From: Achromobacter deleyi
GTDB lineage: Bacteria; Pseudomonadota; Gammaproteobacteria; Burkholderiales; Burkholderiaceae_B
DNA length: 64,000 nt
Direction: 5' to 3'
Assembly: GCF_902859705.1 (NCBI RefSeq)
Contig: NZ_CADIJO010000017.1
Location: forward strand, 61,001-125,000
The stretch's first letter is position 1, and every line of letters begins with the position of its first letter. Positions 1 through 8,547 of this stretch are shown one piece after another. Under the pieces are notes generated by a model. It worked only from the letters and a program-made list of their open reading frames with translations. It made no database searches and was not told where the DNA came from. The position numbers and the translations under genes were made by a program.

Positions 1-1
1 G

Positions 2-1015
2 CAAGCCGGCGCGTTTCAGGACCCAGCCAAACTGGCGCTACTGGGTGACCTCTGGACTACCCTATTTCTGATCTGCCCGGTCGTATCGACGACTTTTGCG
101 TCGGTCGACCGCATGCTGGGCGACTTGCCTCCGGCATCCTTTGGTTGGCTCCTGTTGGACGAAGCCGGCCAAGCAACACCGCAGGCAGCAGCCGGCGCCA
201 TGATGCGCGCTCAACGCGCAGTCGTTGTGGGCGATCCCCTACAAATCCCCCCGGTCGTATCGCTGCCTACGATGTTGACCGAACAGATCGCCAAGCACTT
301 CAATATCAATAACGTCCGTTGGCTGGCCCCGGATGCATCGGCCCAGACGTTGGCGGACGAAGCCTCGTATCACCGTGCCGAATTCCAAGCCAGCGCAGGC
401 ACACGCGAAGTCGGCCTGCCCTTGCTGGTACATCGTCGATGTCAGGATCCAATGTTTCGCATCGCCAACGACATTGCCTACGATGGGCAAATGGTGCACG
501 CCGCCGGCAGGCCTTCGATCAGCAAAATTGTCGATATCTTGGGTGAAGCGCGGTGGTTTGATGTAGATGGCACAGGAGACTCCAAGTGGTGCCCAGCCGA
601 AGGCAAGCTCGTACTGGACCTGCTGCACCGGCTATCCGAGGGTGGCGTAACTGCTCCAGATATTTACATCATTACGCCCTTCCGTATCGTTGCCAACGAA
701 CTTCGGCAGTTGCTCCGGCAGGAAGAGGCACTATTCAAAACCTTTAACGTGGACATGAATGCTTGGCTAAAAGAACGTGTTGGCACCATTCATACCTTCC
801 AAGGCAAGGAGGCCGAAGCGGTCATTGCGGTTTTGGGAGCCCCGATGAAGGCGCAACAGGGTGCCAGATCGTGGGCGACTAGCACGCCCAACATTCTGAA
901 TGTGATGGTATCTCGCGCTAAGCGGACCATGTACGTAGTCGGCTCCAGAACATCCTGGTCCACGTCGGGGCATGGTCGAACGATGGCGAAATTCCTGGAT
1001 AGCCACATCAATTGA
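2..1015 (+). CDS. SF1 (Upf1-like) helicase, C-terminal part; 5' end outside window
   Basis: The reading frame is open from base 2, so the start codon lies upstream and only the last 337 or so residues are present. The fragment carries the second half of a superfamily 1 helicase: a Walker B motif LLLDEAGQA (near base 149), motif III VVVGDPLQIPP (near 224), motif V GTIHTFQGKEAEAV (near 782) and motif VI NVMVSRAKR (near 898). DEAGQ with GDPxQ and TFQGKE is the Upf1/DNA2-like AAA_11/AAA_12 arrangement, so an ATP-driven nucleic-acid translocase or helicase is expected. The N-terminal Walker A half is not visible. GC is visibly lower than in the genes beyond 4.4 kb. It lies 93 bp before a PIN-like gene on the same strand, so a defence or RNA/DNA-processing module is possible. 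The family is secure, the biological role is not. Confidence 0.85.
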   Translation, partial: QAGAFQDPAKLALLGDLWTTLFLICPVVSTTFASVDRMLGDLPPASFGWLLLDEAGQATPQAAAGAMMRAQRAVVVGDPLQIPPVVSLPTMLTEQIAKHFNINNVRWLAPDASAQTLADEASYHRAEFQASAGTREVGLPLLVHRRCQDPMFRIANDIAYDGQMVHAAGRPSISKIVDILGEARWFDVDGTGDSKWCPAEGKLVLDLLHRLSEGGVTAPDIYIITPFRIVANELRQLLRQEEALFKTFNVDMNAWLKERVGTIHTFQGKEAEAVIAVLGAPMKAQQGARSWATSTPNILNVMVSRAKRTMYVVGSRTSWSTSGHGRTMAKFLDSHIN

Positions 1016-1108
1016 AAGGTCTGTTATCGGCCAAAAGCAGTCATTCATATGTGACTACTATCGGCAAGACATATATTTCATCTTCAACTTTCGAGAACAC
1101 CCGCACAC

Positions 1109-2152
1109 ATGAATGAAGCCATCCCCTACGACCAGCGCTGTCACCGCACCGAGTCAGGAGTTGCCGTTATTTGGCCGTTCCTAAACGTTCAGCGGAGCCG
1201 AGGAGAACTTGAGCTTTTCTTGGACACCAATGCCCTCACCAGGTCTCAGTGGCTGTCCGAACTATCTGAAGATCTGCTTCGATATTGCGTGGTAAATCCT
1301 TGGATGGCAATCCAAGAACAGTGGTTTTCTAACTCCTGCTTTCGCAATGACCCCGAGAGCCGTATCAATGGCTGGATCGAAAATCTTGCGCAGTACGGCG
1401 TCAAGTTCCGCCCAGGATACGCAAGCGATCAAGTTCAGTTATTGATAAAAAACGAAAGGGCGCTTCGCAGGCAGTTCAGTTCGATAGTTCCATTCGTCGC
1501 AATCATGAAGTGCCTGCTGTCGCAGAAGATGCCGGTCGATGAATCGCTGGCACGCTTGAAAGAAATGGGACAGTCCGACATTCCGCGTTTCACAGGTGTG
1601 ATTGCGCTGACAGCGCTGGGGGTTTCGCTAAAGAAGCAGCAGGCATTCAAGTGGGAAAGAGACCCCAAACCTGCCTACTCTTACCTCTCGTCTTTCTTGG
1701 ATTTCCAACCGGCGGGCAAAGACGAGAGCGACTACATGAACGTCTCGTACCTCCGTAATCGCGCTGGGGATCTGAATACATGGCTGGCACTACCAGTTCT
1801 GCGCCAACTGGGATATTCGATCGGTAGCCATTCCGCGCTGGCTACCGGTGACAAGGCCCTCCATCGGCTCATCTTTCGGGCGATTCCCCCGGTCATGATG
1901 CCCACTGGAGCGACCAGTTTCAGTGTGGCGCCCAATGAACTCTCTCAAGAGACTTTTGAACGCGTCGTCGGGGTTGCCCGAAGCTTGCAGGCTCGAGAAA
2001 TATCTACTCTTGATGAGCAACTTGCGAGAATGAAGACAGTGTTCAACCTCGCCAGGACGTGGACTAATGATCAACGCGAGCGCGATGCGCTAGATGAGAT
2101 GCTCTCCGAATGGTGGCTACCGGGCCATGGAATGGAGATCAAGCCACTGTGA
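1109..2152 (+). CDS. PIN-like domain protein (putative nuclease)
   Basis: A 347-aa protein with no close family I can name. Near the N terminus it has FLDTNAL (D39), the typical first acidic motif of PIN nucleases. It also has AGDLNTWLALPVL (D221) and LATGDKAL (D248), which resemble the third and fourth acidic positions of PIN folds. The 180-residue stretch between D39 and D221 is longer than in a compact VapC-type PIN domain and holds a helical insertion. No signal peptide or membrane segment is seen. GC is low compared with the rest of the window. It follows the helicase gene on the same strand with a 93-bp gap and only a weak ribosome site, so it may or may not be in the same operon. A metal-dependent RNase or DNase role is inference from the motifs alone. 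Confidence 0.6.
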   Translation: MNEAIPYDQRCHRTESGVAVIWPFLNVQRSRGELELFLDTNALTRSQWLSELSEDLLRYCVVNPWMAIQEQWFSNSCFRNDPESRINGWIENLAQYGVKFRPGYASDQVQLLIKNERALRRQFSSIVPFVAIMKCLLSQKMPVDESLARLKEMGQSDIPRFTGVIALTALGVSLKKQQAFKWERDPKPAYSYLSSFLDFQPAGKDESDYMNVSYLRNRAGDLNTWLALPVLRQLGYSIGSHSALATGDKALHRLIFRAIPPVMMPTGATSFSVAPNELSQETFERVVGVARSLQAREISTLDEQLARMKTVFNLARTWTNDQRERDALDEMLSEWWLPGHGMEIKPL

Positions 2153-2174
2153 GTCGCGGAGCGACACGGCTTGA

Positions 2175-2210
2175 TGCACTCGCCTGCTGGTACTTAGTGC
2201 AGGGCTTTTT
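2175..2210 (+). terminator. Possible weak terminator after PIN-like gene
   Basis: TGCACT (2175-2180) pairs with AGTGCA (2196-2201) across a 15-nt loop, followed by GGGC and five T residues (2206-2210). It lies 23 bp after the stop codon. The stem is only 6 bp, so this is tentative. The rest of the gap up to 2426 shows nothing I can name. Confidence 0.3.
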
Positions 2211-2426
2211 CGGCTGTCTAACGGGGCCAAGGCCAGCTTGCGAGCCTCAAATTCGGTGCGCCGGATGACTGCAATGGGTCGGAAGCGGCCCGTCGCCGGC
2301 GACAGCCCGTCTTCTTTTCGAGATTCGGCTGAAAGCTCCCCACCCGTAGGCAAGATCGTGGTGCGGTCGTGTCTTTCTGCGATAAGCCCAAGGTGGAACA
2401 GGGCTGTCGGTTCTTGCCCCCCGACA

Positions 2427-4175
2427 TCACACCTTATTCAGCACCTCCACATCCAAGTCTGTATCCGGCCTTCTCGCAGATTCACCCGCCTGCCCCCCTT
2501 TAACAGCCTGCTGCGCCCGCCGTGCCTGTTTGTCTGCATACATAAGCTGATCAGCCTGCTTGAGGGCGGCTTGCAACGAACTGACGGCGGGATCCACGGT
2601 GACGATGCCAAAGCTTGCACCTCGATAGTGGAAACTGCACTCGGCGGCGGTGTAGGTACCGATCAGCGGCTGCGCCAGCCGGTTGCGCATCTCGTCGACG
2701 ACCCTTTGCGGATTGTCGGACCTGGACGGATCCACAAGTCCAATCACAACGAACTCGTCGCCGCCCCATCGACCCAGCATGTCGCTCGCACGGAGACCGG
2801 CCGACATACGCCGGCCCACCTCGATCAGGAATCTGTCGCCGGCCTCATGCCCATAGGTGTCGTTGATGGGTTTGAACCCATCCAGATCGATAAACGCTAC
2901 CAGAACCCATTGCTGTGTCCGCTTCGCCAGCGCAAACAACCGCTCCAATTCAGCCAACACCGCGCGTCGATTCGGCAGGCCGGTCAGCGCGTCATAGTTG
3001 GCGGCATACCGTTCATCCTGTCGGCGCATGACGATCTGGCTAGCGACATGGCCTGTCAGCAGAATCAGGACCAGGCCGACCACCGCAACCAACCCGGCGA
3101 TCCAAAAGTGCTGCCTGCGCATGGGAGCCAGGTGTTCCAGCGTCGCCAGCGTGAGCAGCTGATATTGGGTACCCGACAACGGCTGGCGCCTCAGCAGATA
3201 AGGCCTGCCGTCGATGAGCCATTGGTCGGCAAGGTCCGAGTCGCCTGCCGGGCGCACGTCCATGCGTTCGCCTGGCTCTTCTTCACCATCCGGCGCCAGC
3301 ACCATGCCTGGCGGCAGGAGCGCCGCGACATTGCGCAGCATGAACGGCTCTGACGACGCCGTGATCACCCGCCCCTGACGATTCACGATCAGCGCGACAT
3401 GGCGCCCTGTCAAATACAGCGCGACCTCTGGCGCGTCGAACTTGACCGTGACGGAACCCAACGGCACGTCGTTCGCGTCCTCGATACGACTGGCCACGAA
3501 ATAGGATGGGGATTTATTCAAACGCGCGATACCGAAATAATGGCCATTGCCGGTACGCAGCGCGTCAATCAGATAGGGCCGCCCCGAATAGATCATGCCC
3601 ACGATGCTGTCGGGTTCGGCCCAATTGCTGGCCGATACGGTGTCGTCCGACATGTTATTCATGTAAATGCGCGCGTAGCGCAGGTCACTGGCCAGCGCGT
3701 TCATGAAATCGCCGACTCTGCGCACCAGCGGATCGCTCGCAAACTGCGCAGCGCGCTGCTGCCGTGTCAGCGCGGCGGCCCCAGGGGGATCCGTGCGATA
3801 ACGCATGGCGAGTTCAATCACCAGGCCCTGCCGCGCCACCATATTGGCCACGCTCGCCATCTCGGTAAACAGCCGGTCCATGACGCGCGCAGTCGTTTTC
3901 GCTTCGTATTCGGCGCTAGCCGCGGACCTCGCCAATTGCGCCGACACGATCCCCTGCGAAATCCACCATCCCAGACCGGCCACCAGCGCCAGCCAGACGA
4001 CGGCGAAACCCAGCGTGACGCGGCGCACGGTGCGCCACGTCTGTTGTTCACGCCCGCCTTGCTGCAGCAACACGTCGTTCTCCCTCGCCTCGCCAATCGT
4101 CGAAAAGCGCTTTATTCGGTATGTGTGACTTTCTCGCTCCAGGCAGCAGGATGAGCGTGGACCCGTTCTGCCCAT
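2427..4175 (-). CDS. Membrane-anchored diguanylate cyclase with extracytoplasmic sensor domain
   Basis: A 582-aa protein expected to make cyclic di-GMP from two GTP in response to a periplasmic signal. A first membrane segment lies around residues 52-72, then about 280 residues of periplasmic sensor (Cache-like by position), a second membrane segment around 353-376, and a C-terminal GGDEF domain. The active-site GGDEF is intact (about residues 470-474). The product-inhibition I-site RASD lies five residues before it, so the enzyme should be active and feedback-controlled. No EAL domain is present. The first 50 residues are unusual, and the ribosome site is too close to the first ATG, so an internal GTG/TTG start nearer the first membrane segment is possible. 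It is a single gene, separate from the divergent autotransporter. Confidence 0.9.
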   Translation of the reverse strand: MGRTGPRSSCCLERESHTYRIKRFSTIGEARENDVLLQQGGREQQTWRTVRRVTLGFAVVWLALVAGLGWWISQGIVSAQLARSAASAEYEAKTTARVMDRLFTEMASVANMVARQGLVIELAMRYRTDPPGAAALTRQQRAAQFASDPLVRRVGDFMNALASDLRYARIYMNNMSDDTVSASNWAEPDSIVGMIYSGRPYLIDALRTGNGHYFGIARLNKSPSYFVASRIEDANDVPLGSVTVKFDAPEVALYLTGRHVALIVNRQGRVITASSEPFMLRNVAALLPPGMVLAPDGEEEPGERMDVRPAGDSDLADQWLIDGRPYLLRRQPLSGTQYQLLTLATLEHLAPMRRQHFWIAGLVAVVGLVLILLTGHVASQIVMRRQDERYAANYDALTGLPNRRAVLAELERLFALAKRTQQWVLVAFIDLDGFKPINDTYGHEAGDRFLIEVGRRMSAGLRASDMLGRWGGDEFVVIGLVDPSRSDNPQRVVDEMRNRLAQPLIGTYTAAECSFHYRGASFGIVTVDPAVSSLQAALKQADQLMYADKQARRAQQAVKGGQAGESARRPDTDLDVEVLNKV

Positions 4176-4475
4176 TCTCCCAGGCGATATTCAAAAATAT
4201 CGCGATAGGTGCACCGACGCGTCTCGCGTCGGATTTATCGGCTCGCTGGAGCAGGAACAAGCACCGACACCATATCGCAGCCGCTTGGCTTCGTTTTTTT
4301 TTATTGACAATACTTAACAGTGAGATACCGAGAATATACGCGGGCCGATCCAATAGTCTCTTTTTTGCGACCATTCCCCCCGCCATGTGTTAGCCTTTTC
4401 GCCTAGTTACAGATATTGCCAGTTTCATCAAGTCTGACCGTATGAGTTGTCTATCGCAACTTCTGGAGTGTCGCT
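4176..4475. other. Divergent intergenic region (diguanylate cyclase / autotransporter)
   Basis: A 300-bp AT-rich stretch between divergent genes. It contains a T-tract (about 4293-4302) followed at once by a perfect -35 hexamer TTGACA (4304-4309). I do not find a good -10 at the right 16-18-bp spacing; AT-rich TATACG at 4335-4340 is too far. A promoter for the autotransporter is plausible but not resolved. Short ORFs here look spurious. Confidence 0.4.
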
Positions 4476-7400
4476 ATGAAACGCTGGTTAGTATCAGGCT
4501 CATTATTTCCGCGGCGTTCTGCGCTGCACTGGCTATATCCCGTGGTCGCCACGGGGTCGCTATTACCCGCAGTAAACGATGTCTGTGCGCAGACGGTCGG
4601 TCCCGGACCGATCGGCACGCCCGTCAACGTGGGCAGCGGCACCACCACCGTGGTGGGCGGCACCACGATCACCACGCCAGGGACGTCATCGGCCGTGTCC
4701 GGCGGGACATTGATCGTCGATCCCGCAGCGGGCCCCAGCCCCGGATCGGTGTCATTCTCGGCAAGCAACTTCAATGCGTTCGGCATCTACGCCACAGGCG
4801 GAACGATCACCTTCCGTAGCGGCGCCGCGCCCGGCATCACAGCGTCCATCACGACCACAGGGAACGCGGCAGCCGCGCTGTGGACGCAGAACACCGGGGT
4901 ATCGGCGACGTCGGCCGGCGGGCTGAACATCCATACCACCGGCGGCTACGGCATCGTCGGCGGCCTGCCCGTCGGGTCTTACGGCGTCGTCGCCAGCCAC
5001 AACAGCAGCATGTCCCTGACCCAGGCCACCATCCTCACGGAAGGCCTGGGCGCGACGGGCGCCTATGCCTTCGGCAGTCAAGTCACGCTCAACAACGTTG
5101 CCATCTCCACGCGGGGCAACGCCTATCGGGACGGCACCGGCACCTATGGCGCCTATGGGGCGCTGGCCAACGCCCTGAATGGCGTGCGCGGCAAGTTGAT
5201 GGTCACGGGCGGCACCATCTCGACCGCCGGCGACGTGGCCTACGGGGTGGGCGCCATCGGCTCGGACGCCACGATCAACGGCACCACCATCACCACGGCG
5301 GGCGCCAGCGGCAGCGGCCTGTTCGCCAACGCGGGCACGATCACCGCATCGAACGTGGCGGTGACCACCTCTGGGGCGCCGGGCTACGGCGCCTATGCGG
5401 TCATGGGGTCGACCATCACGCTGCAGGATGCACGCGTCACGACCCAGGGCAGTTCTGGCTACAACTTGCTCAGTTACGGCGCGAACTCGCGCGTGATCGG
5501 GACCAACGTCACGGCGCTGTCCACAAACAGCAATGCGCCCGGCGCGACGGCCTGGGGCACGACGGCCACCGACAATGTGGCCCTGAGTCTGACCGGCGGC
5601 TCCGTCCAGACGCAAGGCGCCAATTCCCACGGCTTGTACGCCCGCGGCGCGCTGGCGACCCTTTCTGTCGATGGCACGTCGGTCACCACCAGCGGCCAGG
5701 GCGCGTTTGCCGCGCGTGTGATCAACGGCACTTTGAACGCCAGCAATGCCACCTTGCAGGCAAGCGGCGTCGACGCGACGGGTTTGGGACTAAGCAGCGA
5801 TGCGGGGGTCACGGCCACCGCGACCCTGACGGGCGGCACGCTGAGCAGCGCGCAATCCGACGCCATCGCCGTCAACGGCGGCACCGCGCAAGTCACGTTG
5901 ACGGGCACGCAAGTGACGGGCGCGCCGCGCTGGCTGCATGTGATCGGCACCTCGACGCTCACAGCCAATCCGCTGGCGGCGCCGGATGGGACGACCGCCA
6001 CCGGGGTCAACTCGACGGGGCTTTCCGGGGTGGGGGTCACGGTTCTGCCAGGCGCCGTCAGCGCGCCCGCGGCGGGGCCGACGAGTGTCGCCACGATCAA
6101 CGCGTCCGGGGCCACGCTCAATGGGTCGGCGTTGACCGAGGCCGGCACCACATCCACCGTTTCGCTGAGCAATGGCACGGTCTGGAACATGTCCGGCAGT
6201 TCGAACGTGACCTCGCTGACGAACAACGCCAGCCAGATTCTGTTCACGGCGCCGTCGTCGGGCGCTTTCAAGACATTGACCGCCGCCAATTACACCGGAT
6301 CTGGGGGGGGCCTGATCGGCTTGAACACCTATCTGGGGGACGACAGTTCCCCCTCGGACCGGCTGGTCATCGACGGCGGCGCCGCGACAGGCGCCACGGG
6401 CTTACGCATTGCCAATGCCGGCGGGCCGGGGGCCTTGACTACGGCCGCCGGCATCAAGGTCGTCGACGCCATCAACGGGGCCACGACCCAGGCGTCCGCG
6501 TTTTCCTTGACCGGACGGGCCGTCGCAGGCCCCTACGAATATCGGCTCTACCAGGGCTCTGCTGCGGCCCCCGCCGATCAGAGCTGGTACCTGCGGTCTG
6601 AAAAGGAACCGGAACCGCCCGTGCCCCCTGCCCCACCCGGCCCCACGCCCGATCCCGAACCACTGTACCGGCCCGAAGTCGCGGCGTACCTGGCCAACCA
6701 GCGCCTGGTCGGGCAGATGTTCGTGCAGAGCATGCACGACCGGCTGGGAGAACCGCAGTTCATCGAGTCACAAGCGTTTCCGAATGACGACAGCAAGCGC
6801 AAATCGATCTGGTTGCGCGCGGTGGGCAAATGGGAAGGCAGCCACAGCCGCGACGGCAATTTTGATGTCAGCACCGACCTGTTCCTGTTGCAGGGCGGCG
6901 GCGATCTTGCGCAGTGGAAACTGTTTTCAGAGACGGATCGCCTGCATCTGGGGGCCATGCTGGGCTACGGCACGGCCGACAGCACCGCCCGCGCCGACGG
7001 CAACCCCTACAAGGCCAAGGGACGCGTCAACGGATACAGCGCGGGCCTGTACGGCACCTGGTTTCAAAACGACGAAACCAAACTGGGCGCCTACGTGGAC
7101 ACCTGGTTCCAATACGGCTGGTTCAACAACCGGGTGCAAGGAACCGACCTGCCACGAGTCGACTACGACTCTCAAGCGTGGGCGGTGTCCGCGGAAGCCG
7201 GCTACGCGTTCAAGCTGCGGGAAAACTGGATGCTGGAGCCGCAGGCCCAGATCATCTATGTCGACAGCAACACCGACAGCATCACGGAACAGAACGGCAC
7301 CCGGGTAGACCGCGCCGACTCCAGCGGCACCATCACCCGCCTGGGGGTACGCACCTTCACCACGCTGGACCTGGGCAACAACCGCAAGGCGCAACCTTTC

Positions 7401-7619
7401 GCGACCGTGAATTGGTGGCACAGCAGCGTCGACAGTTCCGTGTCGTTCAACCAACTGCCCGTCGGTGGCTTGTATCCCAAGGACCGCTATGAATTGAAAG
7501 TGGGCGTCCATGGCGACTTCACCAAGGGCTGGGCGGGGTGGGTCAACGCGTCGGGCAGTTGGGGCGCGCAGGACTACCACCAGTATGTCGGGCGGATCGG
7601 CGTGAAGTACACCTGGTGA
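4476..7619 (+). CDS. Type V autotransporter, pertactin-like
   Basis: A 1047-aa classical autotransporter. An N-terminal signal peptide of about 38 residues ends near VCAQT. The passenger (about residues 40-700) is rich in Gly, Ala, Ser and Thr with many T-T-G-x and G-A-Y-G type repeats, the composition of a right-handed beta-helix such as pertactin. A proline-rich linker (EPEPPVPPAPPGP and following, about 709-728) comes next. A C-terminal beta-barrel of roughly 270 residues starts near IWLRAVGKWEG and ends in the aromatic GVKYTW typical of outer-membrane insertion. The barrel should translocate the passenger to the cell surface. No RGD or protease triad is obvious, so adhesion is the likeliest role but is inference. 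The hydrolase gene follows after only 16 bp. Confidence 0.93.
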   Translation: MKRWLVSGSLFPRRSALHWLYPVVATGSLLPAVNDVCAQTVGPGPIGTPVNVGSGTTTVVGGTTITTPGTSSAVSGGTLIVDPAAGPSPGSVSFSASNFNAFGIYATGGTITFRSGAAPGITASITTTGNAAAALWTQNTGVSATSAGGLNIHTTGGYGIVGGLPVGSYGVVASHNSSMSLTQATILTEGLGATGAYAFGSQVTLNNVAISTRGNAYRDGTGTYGAYGALANALNGVRGKLMVTGGTISTAGDVAYGVGAIGSDATINGTTITTAGASGSGLFANAGTITASNVAVTTSGAPGYGAYAVMGSTITLQDARVTTQGSSGYNLLSYGANSRVIGTNVTALSTNSNAPGATAWGTTATDNVALSLTGGSVQTQGANSHGLYARGALATLSVDGTSVTTSGQGAFAARVINGTLNASNATLQASGVDATGLGLSSDAGVTATATLTGGTLSSAQSDAIAVNGGTAQVTLTGTQVTGAPRWLHVIGTSTLTANPLAAPDGTTATGVNSTGLSGVGVTVLPGAVSAPAAGPTSVATINASGATLNGSALTEAGTTSTVSLSNGTVWNMSGSSNVTSLTNNASQILFTAPSSGAFKTLTAANYTGSGGGLIGLNTYLGDDSSPSDRLVIDGGAATGATGLRIANAGGPGALTTAAGIKVVDAINGATTQASAFSLTGRAVAGPYEYRLYQGSAAAPADQSWYLRSEKEPEPPVPPAPPGPTPDPEPLYRPEVAAYLANQRLVGQMFVQSMHDRLGEPQFIESQAFPNDDSKRKSIWLRAVGKWEGSHSRDGNFDVSTDLFLLQGGGDLAQWKLFSETDRLHLGAMLGYGTADSTARADGNPYKAKGRVNGYSAGLYGTWFQNDETKLGAYVDTWFQYGWFNNRVQGTDLPRVDYDSQAWAVSAEAGYAFKLRENWMLEPQAQIIYVDSNTDSITEQNGTRVDRADSSGTITRLGVRTFTTLDLGNNRKAQPFATVNWWHSSVDSSVSFNQLPVGGLYPKDRYELKVGVHGDFTKGWAGWVNASGSWGAQDYHQYVGRIGVKYTW

Positions 7620-7635
7620 TATTCGGAGTACCGAT

Positions 7636-8493
7636 ATGAAAAATCACTTCAGCCACTTCAAGAACCAGACCGTGACCCTGGCCGATGGTGAGCGCATTTT
7701 CGTGCGGTCCGGCGGCTCGGGGCCTGCCGTGGTGCTCATCCATGGGTTCGGAGATACCGGCGACATGTGGGGCCCGCTCGCGCAAAACCTTGCCAAGACG
7801 CACCTGGTGATCGTGCCAGACCTGCGCGGCATGGGGCATTCGTCAAAGGCCGCCAGCGGCTACGACAAGAAATCACAGGCTGTCGACATCCGTGCGGTCG
7901 TTACGGCGTTCAAGCAGGACAAGACTGCCGTTGTCGGCCATGACATTGGCACGATGGTCGCCTATGCGTATGCCGCGAGCTACCCCGACAAAGTCGACAA
8001 GCTGGTCGTGATGGACGCGCCAGTGCCTGGCATTGCGCCTTGGGACCAGATCATCCTGTGGCCCGCGTTGTGGCACTTCAATGCCGGCGGGCCGGATTTC
8101 GAGCGGCTGGTCGCCGGCAGAGAACGCATCTATCTCGACCGATTCTGGAACGAATTTGCCGGCACGCCTTCGAAAATCGATGAGGCGACGCGACGCCACT
8201 ACGCCGAACTCTATTCCCAGCCGGGCGCGATGCGCGCTGCCTTCGCGCAATTCAACGCCATCGCCCAGAAAGACGTCGCCGACAATATCGAACTATCCAA
8301 AACCAGACTCACCATGCCCGTGCTCGCCATCGGCGGAGAAAAGTCCTTCGGCGAGAACATGGCGATCGTCATGCGCAATGCCGCGACGAATGTACGCGGT
8401 GAAGTGGTCCCGGATGCCGGGCATTGGTTGATGGAAGAAAGCCCCGACGCCACGGTCGCGTTGATTGGAGGATTTCTGGCGGCTGCAATTTAG
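7636..8493 (+). CDS. Alpha/beta hydrolase, epoxide hydrolase / haloacetate dehalogenase type
   Basis: A 285-aa cytoplasmic alpha/beta-hydrolase. The oxyanion motif LIHGFGDTGDMW is near the N terminus. The nucleophile elbow reads GHDIG with Asp103 instead of Ser, which is the hallmark of epoxide hydrolases and halo/fluoroacetate dehalogenases. The catalytic His is in DAGHW (H263). Two fixed glycine-rich turns and a helical cap (about residues 140-210) fit that subfamily. The start is only 16 bp after the autotransporter stop, so the two may be co-transcribed, although no functional link is evident. Substrate cannot be told from sequence; epoxide versus C-halogen cleavage is open. Confidence 0.85.
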   Translation: MKNHFSHFKNQTVTLADGERIFVRSGGSGPAVVLIHGFGDTGDMWGPLAQNLAKTHLVIVPDLRGMGHSSKAASGYDKKSQAVDIRAVVTAFKQDKTAVVGHDIGTMVAYAYAASYPDKVDKLVVMDAPVPGIAPWDQIILWPALWHFNAGGPDFERLVAGRERIYLDRFWNEFAGTPSKIDEATRRHYAELYSQPGAMRAAFAQFNAIAQKDVADNIELSKTRLTMPVLAIGGEKSFGENMAIVMRNAATNVRGEVVPDAGHWLMEESPDATVALIGGFLAAAI

Positions 8494-8512
8494 TGTGGCC
8501 GCAATTTAGTGT
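8485..8512. repeat. Tandem 12-bp direct repeat, 16-bp period
   Basis: GCAATTTAGTGT occurs at 8485-8496 and again at 8501-8512, separated by GGCC. The first copy covers the end of the hydrolase gene (its stop codon is inside the repeat). The second copy runs into the 18-bp repeat described at 8508. Confidence 0.8.
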
Positions 8513-8525
8513 CAGACTACGGTTT
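8508..8525. repeat. 18-bp direct repeat, left copy
   Basis: AGTGTCAGACTACGGTTT. An identical 18-mer lies at 9555-9572. The two copies are 1047 bp apart and bracket the esterase gene exactly, one just before it and one just after it. Confidence 0.85.
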
Positions 8526-8547
8526 CTCTCTTCGACGAAGAATACCT

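Noticed and set aside
4304..4340. Complete sigma-70 promoter at the autotransporter
   Set aside because: The -35 TTGACA is perfect, but no -10 lies 16-18 bp downstream.
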